9,505 nucleotides of DNA, taken from the NCBI GenBank assembly GCA_003663525.1, contig QMUF01000053.1:1-9505 (forward strand), written 5' to 3'. Below are positions 1-6,500 of the stretch, one piece after another (position 1 is the first letter of the stretch; each line of letters starts with the position of its first letter). A model generated the notes under the pieces. It did no database searches and was not told the origin of the DNA. It saw nothing but the letters and a program-made list of their open reading frames with translations. The position numbers were made by a program, and so were the translations under genes. This DNA comes from Thermococci archaeon (GTDB lineage: Archaea > Methanobacteriota_B > Thermococci > Thermococcales > Thermococcaceae).

Positions 1-1155
1 CTTTTTATCTTCAATATAGTATCTTCCCTTAACCTTAACGAGCTTGTAAATTTCTCCTTCCTTTACTTCAAACCTTGGTTTTTCGAGTTCGAAGGTCTCG
101 TAGCTCTTCATATCCATAAACTGAACTTCTCTGGGGGTTGAGCTTGTTGCCATCGCCTCAACTCTTTCGTGCTCTATAGTATCGATCTCGTCACGCTTTG
201 CACTTTTCCAGTCTCTGTGCTCGTTTTCATGTGTGGAGAGATTCTTTAGGAACAATCCCTTTCCGTTTATCTCCTCTACTCTGTATATGTTCCCTTTTTT
301 GTCGCCAACGATGTCTCCTTTTCTGAGCTTTGGGAGTCTAACTCTAACGCTCGTCCTGTAGACTTCCTTACTTGTCATTCTGTCCTGTCCAATCAGCTGA
401 TAGGCCTCACTTATGCTTCCTCCATATCTGTCCCTTATTATCTGAGCAAGCTTTCTTGCTGCAGCAGTTGAACCCATGTAAAAGTCTAAGCCTTCTTCTT
501 TTTCTACCGTATCTTGAATGAAGCCCATTCTATCCCGTTTCATAATTTCGTCAACCTTCTCTTCAACGAGCTTTGAAATTTCGTCTTTCTCTTCTTTTGT
601 TAGTACTCTATCTTCAGCTCTAGCTTGTAAAATTGCTTCAAAGTAACCTCCAAGGAATTTTTGACATCTCGGGCAAACCGTCTGCCTCACATAAACTGTG
701 ACAATCTTTTTCTCATGATGAAGTTCTTTTTGCATTTCATGGATTCTTGCTTTAATCTCCACTTCGTAGTTAATTATTGCTGGGAAGTATTCAATATGCC
801 ATTCAAGTGGCTCAAAGCTTATATGGGCAGTTCCTACGGGGAGCTCTTCAATTTCCTCAAGCTCCTCTCTCGGCACTATTTTTATATTCTTGACTCTTTC
901 GTTGAAGGTAAGGTTCTCAATGAGGGCATTATCTGCCACCTCAAAGAGAAGCTCCTCAAGATTGTAAGTCTTTGGGTCGACCCAAGTGCCTTTAACCTTA
1001 TAGCTTCCACAGTTTTGACATAGCTCGGTATTGATTTCATCTTCTATGAGAAGCACGGGGTTTTCTTTTCTAAAACAAACCTGGCAGAGGCCATCTATTA
1101 GTGGGCCTCCTTCATTCTCGCTAATCCCACACCTGTAGCAGAACCTTTCGCTCAT
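1..1155 (-). CDS. nmd3: NMD3 family protein (archaeal 60S/50S export-factor homologue), C-terminus cut by window edge
   Basis: I translated this frame by hand; it is open for 385 codons from the ATG at 1155 to the left edge, where the stop is missing. The protein begins MSERFCYRCG and has paired cysteines typical of the NMD3 zinc region: C6/C9, C24/C27, C46/C49 and C161/C164 (VCPRCQKF). A charged middle part and a beta-rich C-terminal part (VRLPKLRKGDIVGDKKG) follow. In eukaryotes NMD3 is the adaptor that exports the 60S subunit. Archaeal homologues keep the ribosome-binding core and are thought to act in large-subunit assembly or quality control; that role is inferred from the family. The start is supported by GGTGAG at 1160-1165, four bases before the ATG. 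The gene lies directly downstream of tnpB on the same strand, and its promoter overlaps the end of the tnpB frame. Only a few C-terminal residues are likely missing. Confidence 0.9.
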   Translation of the reverse strand, partial: MSERFCYRCGISENEGGPLIDGLCQVCFRKENPVLLIEDEINTELCQNCGSYKVKGTWVDPKTYNLEELLFEVADNALIENLTFNERVKNIKIVPREELEEIEELPVGTAHISFEPLEWHIEYFPAIINYEVEIKARIHEMQKELHHEKKIVTVYVRQTVCPRCQKFLGGYFEAILQARAEDRVLTKEEKDEISKLVEEKVDEIMKRDRMGFIQDTVEKEEGLDFYMGSTAAARKLAQIIRDRYGGSISEAYQLIGQDRMTSKEVYRTSVRVRLPKLRKGDIVGDKKGNIYRVEEINGKGLFLKNLSTHENEHRDWKSAKRDEIDTIEHERVEAMATSSTPREVQFMDMKSYETFELEKPRFEVKEGEIYKLVKVKGRYYIEDKK

Positions 1156-1159
1156 TTTT

Positions 1160-1197
1160 CTCACCACTATAAGCTGACTTACTCACAATAAAAACTT
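1160..1197 (-). promoter_or_regulatory. Promoter and ribosome binding site of nmd3
   Basis: On the minus strand a TATA-like AAGTTTTTATTG lies at 1186-1197, and the Shine-Dalgarno GGTGAG at 1160-1165 precedes the ATG at 1155. Initiation about 25-27 bases after the TATA would give a leader of roughly ten bases starting near the Shine-Dalgarno. The tnpB stop codon (1183-1185) and its last sense codons overlap this promoter, and the predicted end of the mobile element is only about ten bases upstream of it. Confidence 0.5.
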
Positions 1198-2313
1198 AAC
1201 TTCTCGGTGACCTCCTCCCCTCGCTATCGCAAGGGGCTTCCACCGGAAGCCATTAGGGGGAGGTTGGGGAGTGTGCAGGACGAACCTGCTCCCCCCTTCG
1301 GGCTGGGTCACCACAACCCCTGCCGTGAGCATATAGCCCACGGCTCGTTTCAATATATTCTTAGCTCCATTCACATCGGCATTAATTTGGTATTCACAGT
1401 CTAAGCAGATGAATAAGCCTTGAGAAGGTCTTTTTGTGTTCATCGAACCGCAACGAGAACACTGCTTCGATGTGTAGTGTTCTGGAACTTCTATAACAGC
1501 AATTCCTCTCTCGAGGGCTTTATACTTGATATATTCCTTCAAGCGGTAGAAGGGCATCGAATTAATTTTCCTGTTCACTTTTCTCCCCTTGTTGTTCTTT
1601 CTAACTCCACTCAAGTTCCCGATTGCTATCATTGCGTTGTGCTTTTCAGCTTCATCAACTATGTCTTTAGCAATCTTGTGAAGCTTATCGTTCACTATTC
1701 TCTTTTCCTTGTTCCCAATCTTCTTTATTGCTTTAAGCTTCTTCTCTTTTCCGAGCTTTCTCCTCAACCAGAAGTACTTTCCCCTAACTTCCCTAATTCT
1801 CTTCCCGTAGAATTTTGGTTTATTGCGGTGGAGTGCCACCGACACTCCAACCCACTTAGCTCCCAAGTCAATGGCTATGATGGAAGAGTATTCCTTTCTG
1901 AGTTCAATATCTTTTTTAACCGTAACGTGAAGATAAAACTCACCATCTTTCGTTCTTACAAGCTTAGAGCCACAAATTTCCCATTCTTCAAAGTTGAAGG
2001 GTTGATGAGCTAAAGCAGCCTTAATGCCGCCTCTAACACCACAATTGGGAATGCGAGCCCAGTATTTGGCAAGTTTGTTATCGGTTTTTCGAATATCCAT
2101 CAAGTCTTTTCTTATAACAAGAGGATACTCCTTATCAGGTTTGATTTTCCGATATGTTCTCTTTCCTTGTTGTTTCGTCGCTGAATAAACTCCCCTGTCT
2201 TCCCCAGTCTTTAGATAGTGTTGAAAGTTGTTGTATTCTCGATTAAGTAGCTCAAGTTTTCGTTTTGTTAGACCAATGAGCTTGCACTTGATTGTTTTTG
2301 TTATTTCCATCAT
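1183..2313 (-). CDS. tnpB: TnpB, IS200/IS605-family RNA-guided nuclease-like protein with rearranged RuvC-II site
   Basis: This 376-residue protein has the length and order of a TnpB. It has an N-terminal region of about 140 residues, a RuvC-I motif IIAIDLGAKWVGVSVA (D149), a lysine-rich helical stretch (170-215), the RuvC-II region, a CX2C...CX2C zinc ribbon (C285, C288, C303, C306) and RuvC-III INADVNGAKNI (D313). The usual RuvC-II glutamate (IxxENL type) is G232 here (AIGNLSG), while E278 in VPEHYTSKQC lies just before the zinc ribbon, where some TnpBs carry a relocated glutamate. TnpB proteins use an RNA from their element's right end to cut DNA; whether this one cuts is uncertain. No tnpA is present. 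The start is the ATG at 2313 (or the adjacent one at 2310), with a TATA box about 21-27 bases upstream that implies a leaderless mRNA. The last residues (about REVKFLL) appear to come from host sequence beyond the element end. Confidence 0.9.
   Translation of the reverse strand: MMEITKTIKCKLIGLTKRKLELLNREYNNFQHYLKTGEDRGVYSATKQQGKRTYRKIKPDKEYPLVIRKDLMDIRKTDNKLAKYWARIPNCGVRGGIKAALAHQPFNFEEWEICGSKLVRTKDGEFYLHVTVKKDIELRKEYSSIIAIDLGAKWVGVSVALHRNKPKFYGKRIREVRGKYFWLRRKLGKEKKLKAIKKIGNKEKRIVNDKLHKIAKDIVDEAEKHNAMIAIGNLSGVRKNNKGRKVNRKINSMPFYRLKEYIKYKALERGIAVIEVPEHYTSKQCSRCGSMNTKRPSQGLFICLDCEYQINADVNGAKNILKRAVGYMLTAGVVVTQPEGGSRFVLHTPQPPPNGFRWKPLAIARGGGHREVKFLL
1205..1313 (-). ncRNA. Predicted omega (right-end) RNA scaffold of the TnpB element
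   Basis: On the minus strand the last part of tnpB folds into a closed multibranch structure. GGTGACC (1312 to 1306) pairs perfectly with GGTCACC (1212 to 1206), with one more G-U pair outside. Inside are three hairpins: GCAGG/CCTGC with loop TTCGT, extended by GGGGA/TCCCC across an ACAC bulge (1266-1294); GGCTTCC/GGAAGCC with a 3-base loop (1235-1251); and CCCCTTGC/GCGAGGGG with loop GATA (1217-1236, one G-U pair, sharing two bases with the second). Right-end hairpins followed by a GGAGG-GTCAC-like end are known from IS200/IS605 relatives, whose right end supplies the TnpB guide RNA scaffold. The guide would start near 1206 and read into the nmd3 promoter. The structure is seen in the sequence; its expression is inferred. 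Confidence 0.55.
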
Positions 2314-2333
2314 TCTTCATGCAAACCTTAGAG

Positions 2334-2341
2334 TATAAAAA
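2334..2341 (-). promoter_or_regulatory. TATA box of tnpB
   Basis: The minus strand reads TTTTTATACTC here, 21 to 28 bases before the ATG at 2313. At standard archaeal spacing this places transcription start at or next to the start codon, so the mRNA would be leaderless; no Shine-Dalgarno is visible. Confidence 0.55.
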
Positions 2342-2369
2342 AACTTCCCCCCCACCTTCCCTAATTCAT

Positions 2370-2389
2370 CCCCACCCTTACGGACGGAG
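2370..2389 (-). repeat. Left-end hairpin of the TnpB element
   Basis: On the minus strand CTCCGTCC (2389 to 2382) and GGGTGGGG (2377 to 2370) form an 8-pair stem, three of them G-T/G-U, around the loop GTAA. The following GATGAATTAG resembles sequences that flank end hairpins in IS200/IS605 elements. It lies upstream of the tnpB TATA box, so it is probably a single-strand DNA recognition hairpin rather than part of the tnpB mRNA. It could also be a remnant end of another element. Confidence 0.45.
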
Positions 2390-2410
2390 CCTTCTTAACG
2401 ACTAAAGGTA

Positions 2411-2448
2411 AAATTTTTATGAAGTTTAGCATAAGAAAAACAGGGGGG
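2411..2448 (+). promoter_or_regulatory. Promoter and ribosome binding site of the 2452 gene
   Basis: AAATTTTTATG at 2411-2421 is a TATA candidate about 30-40 bases before the ATG at 2452. GGGGGG at 2443-2448 is the Shine-Dalgarno. Start of transcription is expected near 2443, giving a very short leader, the same geometry as nmd3. Confidence 0.45.
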
Positions 2449-2451
2449 ATC

Positions 2452-3126
2452 ATGGATAAAAAGAAGTTTATGATCTTTGTATTAATTGTTGTCTTTGTAT
2501 CGCTTTGTTTCTGGTGGTATTGTTGGAAATATTCACCTCCCAAAACTGAGTCTTCATTAGAACAATATAAATATTACACAGGAGAGATGCCCCCGAGGAA
2601 GGAGATTCCACTCATAGAGCTTCCTCCTCTGAATTATGAGAAGATAAAGGTTTATACCGTAAAGACATTAGAAGCTAATCGGAGTATTTCATGTGCAAAA
2701 GGCGAATTTATTAAGGTTCATTTTGGAAACAAGACAGAAGTAGAGTTTGCATGTCTTAGTGGCGTTTTTGGAGAAGTTGTGGATGTTCCTATTGAGAAGC
2801 TCTGGAATCTTCAGAGAACCTCAACGGTTTATTACGCTCCTCTGGTAATTGTGAGGACTCCCCCACCAATTGAAATTAATGGAACAGAATACATTATTGG
2901 GCTTAATGCTTTGTATTTCTGTGATCCAGTCAAGAAAGAGGTGAAAGTTAGGGAAATGGCCTTTTATTATCCTTCATCCGATAAAATTTTGCACTTTGCA
3001 GTTTCGGTGAATTCGTCTGTTATTGGGGAATTTAGGGGGAGAAAAGTATTCTATGCCTTGGATGTTGTGGATATAGAAAATAGGACTTTGGTGGCAAGGT
3101 ACTCTCCATGGTGTATCTCATCATAA
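2452..3126 (+). CDS. Uncharacterised membrane-anchored extracytoplasmic protein
   Basis: I do not recognise a family for this 224-residue protein. It begins MDKKKFMIFVLIVVFVSLCF, a lysine-rich start followed by a membrane segment (about residues 6-24, ending in WWYCW). A soluble part of about 195 residues rich in beta-strand patterns follows and would face outside. Five N-X-S/T sequons (NRS, NKT, NGT, NSS, NRT) and cysteines (about C74, C91, C148, C222) fit an exported domain, but no motif suggests an enzyme. I chose the ATG at 2452 over the in-frame ATG at 2419 because GGGGGG (2443-2448) sits just before it, while the earlier ATG lies inside the probable TATA box and has no Shine-Dalgarno. 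The stop overlaps the convergent DUF424 gene by 6 bp. It may once have been divergent from nmd3 before the TnpB element came between them. Confidence 0.8.
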   Translation: MDKKKFMIFVLIVVFVSLCFWWYCWKYSPPKTESSLEQYKYYTGEMPPRKEIPLIELPPLNYEKIKVYTVKTLEANRSISCAKGEFIKVHFGNKTEVEFACLSGVFGEVVDVPIEKLWNLQRTSTVYYAPLVIVRTPPPIEINGTEYIIGLNALYFCDPVKKEVKVREMAFYYPSSDKILHFAVSVNSSVIGEFRGRKVFYALDVVDIENRTLVARYSPWCISS

Positions 3127-3420
3127 GAGCTTTGCCATCTGGGCATGTGGAATGCTTTGAACATACAAAACTCTTTTCTCATCAACATAGCCTAGTTCGA
3201 TGGCTTTTCTCACACACCTCTCGCCCGTAAGGTTTGCTATCGTTGCCTTTTCTAACAGAGACTCAAGCTCTTCAACTTCTCTAAGCTCACCTTTGTAGAA
3301 TCTCTCTTTTACCTCTAATTTGACTTCTCCTTCTCTGAATGTTTTGCCTAGGAGTTCCTCATCACATGCAGCAACGAGAACTTCTCCCTGAACGCGATAA
3401 ATTTTAACGTAGATTTTCAT
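3121..3420 (-). CDS. DUF424 family protein
   Basis: This small protein of about 99 residues begins MKIYVKIYRVQGEVLVAACDEELLGKTFREGE and ends in a PHAQMAKLL tail, features I recognise from the archaeal DUF424 (COG2412) family. Its function is not known. Family traits seen here are the ACDEELLGKTF segment near residues 18-28, a conserved cysteine (ERCVRKAIELG) and the C-terminal HAQMA. The frame extends to a GTG at 3429, but the ATG at 3420 fits the usual N-terminus of the family and has GTGAT as a Shine-Dalgarno four bases before it. A TATA candidate (AATTTTTAAA, 3451-3460) precedes it, so it has its own promoter after the protease terminator. It converges on and overlaps the 2452 gene by 6 bp. 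Confidence 0.85.
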   Translation of the reverse strand: MKIYVKIYRVQGEVLVAACDEELLGKTFREGEVKLEVKERFYKGELREVEELESLLEKATIANLTGERCVRKAIELGYVDEKRVLYVQSIPHAQMAKLL

Positions 3421-3450
3421 AAGTATCACAAAAGAAAAGGGGGGCTGAGG

Positions 3451-3460
3451 TTTAAAAATT
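3451..3460 (-). promoter_or_regulatory. TATA box of the DUF424 gene
   Basis: The minus strand reads AATTTTTAAA here, about 31-40 bases before the ATG at 3420. Transcription would start near 3428-3430, just before the GTGAT Shine-Dalgarno. Confidence 0.45.
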
Positions 3461-3490
3461 TAATTAATAAGGTAGATAACACCTTGAAAT

Positions 3491-3526
3491 TTTATAAAAA
3501 GAAGGAGATATTAAAAAATTAAAAGA
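3491..3526 (-). terminator. T-rich terminator of the protease gene
   Basis: Just after the protease stop (3529-3531), the minus strand has several T runs (CTTTTAATTTTTTAA, then CTTTTTATAAAATTT) without a strong stem. This is the usual form of an archaeal intrinsic terminator and separates the protease from the DUF424 gene. Confidence 0.55.
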
Positions 3527-3528
3527 TT

Positions 3529-6500
3529 TTAAGAACTTTCTATTTCTTCTATAGCTTCCTCGAGGAGTTTTATGGCATTTCTTATGTTTAAATATGCGTT
3601 TCTTAGAGGTATTATTAATCTTACGTCTCCTAAGTATGGAGGTATGCGATAGTCACTCATTTTTATTGCAGAGTTATAGTATTCAGCAGCTGTTTGATTG
3701 AGTGTTAATGCTTGTTGTAATGTATCATTACTAACTCCCAGGTCTAGAGCTTCATTGTAGAGTTTGTTAAATTTGAATACTTGTGCCCGGTAGGAGGTGT
3801 AATAGAAGTAGTTTAATTGGAGTATACGTTCTTGTCCCGTGAGTGGGTATAACACTAGGATTTGTGTTCTGTTGGCAGGGGAGGTTATCTGAACTTGTAC
3901 CTTAAGAGCCCTTGTTTCTGGTAGCTCTATAAGGGATCTTGATACTTTCTTTCCTCCAGTGATTCTTATGTAATACCCTGGCCTGTCTTTAGGAATGTCG
4001 ATGAATACGGTCACTATAGCACCTTTTTCACCTTCTACAATTGTTTTTACTTTCTTTCCACCAGCAGTGCTCACTTGAGCTATTTCGGCGAATCCTATGC
4101 TTTCACTGAATAATGCTTTTTTGCTCTTAAGTTCGTTTCCAAATGTAGTCTTTTCATAAGCTTGGGCATAGACTAATTGTTCGTTGTTTTCTAGGTTCAT
4201 GTCTTGGGGGGCATTTACAACAAATTTGTACTCATGTAATAGGGAATCACCCATAGGTATGCTGAAGGTCACATTGTATATTTCTCCTGGGGCAATGGTT
4301 GGTATTGATACTTGAATGTCAGTTGGAATATTATCTCTTATGACCATCACCTCAACATCTGTAGCATTACTGAGTCCGTCATTTGTCACGTAGATAGTTA
4401 CATTGTAAATACCATCTACGTATGGTACACCACTAGTTTCAATTCCTGCGATTTTAACATCATAGGGCGAAGGTGTTAATACAACCGGTACTTGGAAGAG
4501 GAGTGGATTCTTGTTTGTTCCGATGAGTATTATACCATTAAGTGGTAATGTAGCATTCATATGCTCATCCGTTAGGTTATAAGCGGCAGTTATGGTATAA
4601 GCTCCATTAGATTCTGTGATATTCTTGACCTGAAGTTCTGTTCCATCTATTGTTGTAATCTTCAAGTCGTAAGTAGCACTTCCTAGAGCAGGATTGGACC
4701 ATGAGTAAACTTCGATAACATATTGGCCAGGAGTGGGGAAGTCAAGTGTGACCGTTTCATCTGAAGTTGCGGTTGTTGAGCTTCCTACTTCGATGAGAGT
4801 ACCGCTAGCGTTGTAGTATACATAAAGATCTAAGTCAAGGCCTGCAAGGTCGTCCCAGACACTATTGAGCTCTACATCAAGAATTGGTGAGGTAGTTACA
4901 TTTACAGTATAATAATGGGAGTCTCCAGTAGATGGTGCTATTACGTTACTGTAAGCCATTGGAGTACTAAATCCAAAAGCTGTCGCTGTAATATTTCCGG
5001 CCCATGCTGGGAGTTCAACTATGAATGTATTTTGTCCAGTTTGTGAGTCAAGAGTCTCTAACCATCTCTCAGGATATATTTCAGCAAGACCTACCTTTCC
5101 AGAGAAGGTCTCATAGTTCTTAGTGCCGTTAAGGAGTACATTGTGTAACAATATGGCATTTAGCCCATTGATGGCTTTTGCCCCTATTAGCTCTTCTGTA
5201 TCTCCACTGGTAGTCTGATAGAGGAATAATCCAGCACTTACATAGCCATCATCGCTTCTCCCTATTTCTTTTAGTGTATATGGGCCAAATATATCTGGAT
5301 ATGTTGTACTCCACTCATCTACAACGGGACCAAGTAGATGCAAGTTTATATCTGTCATTTCATTTTCCCAGTCCAAGTCAACTAGTACGTAGCTTCCTTC
5401 TTCACTTTCTGGAATATTGAAGTGGAAGACTCTCCAATCTCCACTTTCGTATCTCCATCCCCAATCGAAGAATCCGTATACATTGCTGTTGTCATAAAGC
5501 CCACTGGCAGTGGTATTGTCTCCAAATTCGAAGTTGGCGGTGGGTGAAGCCACAGCTACACTTACGGGGATAGTGGTCTCTTCTCCGTTATATTTGAGAT
5601 AAATGGCTCCTCCATAGACTCCGTATGATGTGTTCTCCGGAACTGTTACGGTTGCCTCAAAAGTTGTACTTCCATTAGCGGGTACTGTTAGGTTCATTGT
5701 GCTTAGTTCAACCCACTGCCACGGGACTCTCTTGTAGAATTCCATCTTGAGCTTAGCTGGGTATGTGTCAGTTTTTCCATAAAGCCTCCACATATCTCTG
5801 ATCTGGATGTAAAGGGCATCGTGGAACTTCGTGAGGGGATCTCCTAGGGAGGCTGATACCGAATTGCCTTCATTTAAGCCTTGCGTTAGTAGGTTGAAAG
5901 TTGAAGTATTACCTACGTATGTGACATCCCATACCCTGAACCAGGGATAAGCATTGGAGGAGTAATCTCCATTACTGTCAAAGTATTTGTATTCTGTGTA
6001 TAGAGTAATTTTCATTAGGTCAGTTCCATTTGGTATGTACTGATCCACTCTGTAATATGCCCATGAATTCCCTATAACATCCAACTCTACTTCTCCAATC
6101 TTTTCAAACCTCTCAGCTGAAACTTCAATGGTTTTAGCATCGGTGGAGTTCATATTTCTAACTTCAAATGTCTTTGAAACGCTTTCTCCGGGATAGATAA
6201 CATTTGCAAACGCTGGATAGTCTGTGTGGCCGGCCTGCCATTTAGTTGGAGAAACTAGGATTCCATCTAATCCCATGGCGACTTGAACTGCTCTGTATGC
6301 GTTCAAGAATCCAGCCCCTTGACTGAACACGTCATGATTAACGTTCTTTGCTGTACTCATTAGTATCTCTTTTACCTCTTGGGCGGTTGGCCACCTTCCA
6401 TAGCTTTCATAGAAAGCTTCGTAAACTAAAGCTGCGATACCAGCAGCCATTGGCGTAGCTAGGCTTGTTCCACTCCATAAGTCGCTAGACCAGTATCCAT

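Larger units (their letters stand above)
1206..2395 (-). mobile_element. tnpB-only IS200/IS605 (IS1341-type) element
   Basis: The element consists of tnpB, a right end with strong hairpins ending near 1206-1207 (GGAGGTCAC), and a left-end hairpin at 2370-2389. It has no tnpA, so movement would need a Y1 transposase elsewhere. It sits between two divergent host promoters (nmd3 leftward, the 2452 gene rightward), as if inserted in an original intergenic space of about 100 bases. Such elements make no target duplication and have no terminal inverted repeats, so the ends are approximate, especially the left one. Confidence 0.6.

Noticed and set aside
661..1023. Plus-strand open frame of 120 codons
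   Set aside because: It lies antisense within nmd3, which has conserved zinc motifs and a good start; the plus-strand translation has no recognisable features.
1420..2013. Plus-strand open frame of 197 codons
   Set aside because: It is a shadow opposite tnpB, whose minus-strand product has clear RuvC and zinc motifs.
2347..2353. Run of seven C upstream of tnpB as a second phase-variable tract
   Set aside because: It is non-coding and upstream of the tnpB TATA box, so a length change would not alter any reading frame.
1196..2402. GTTAAG on both sides of the TnpB element as a target duplication
   Set aside because: IS200/IS605 elements do not duplicate their target, and a 6-base match in AT-rich DNA is expected by chance.
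2361..2543. Minus-strand open frame of 60 codons
   Set aside because: It overlaps the start of the 2452 gene on the other strand and has no convincing ribosome binding site or family features.
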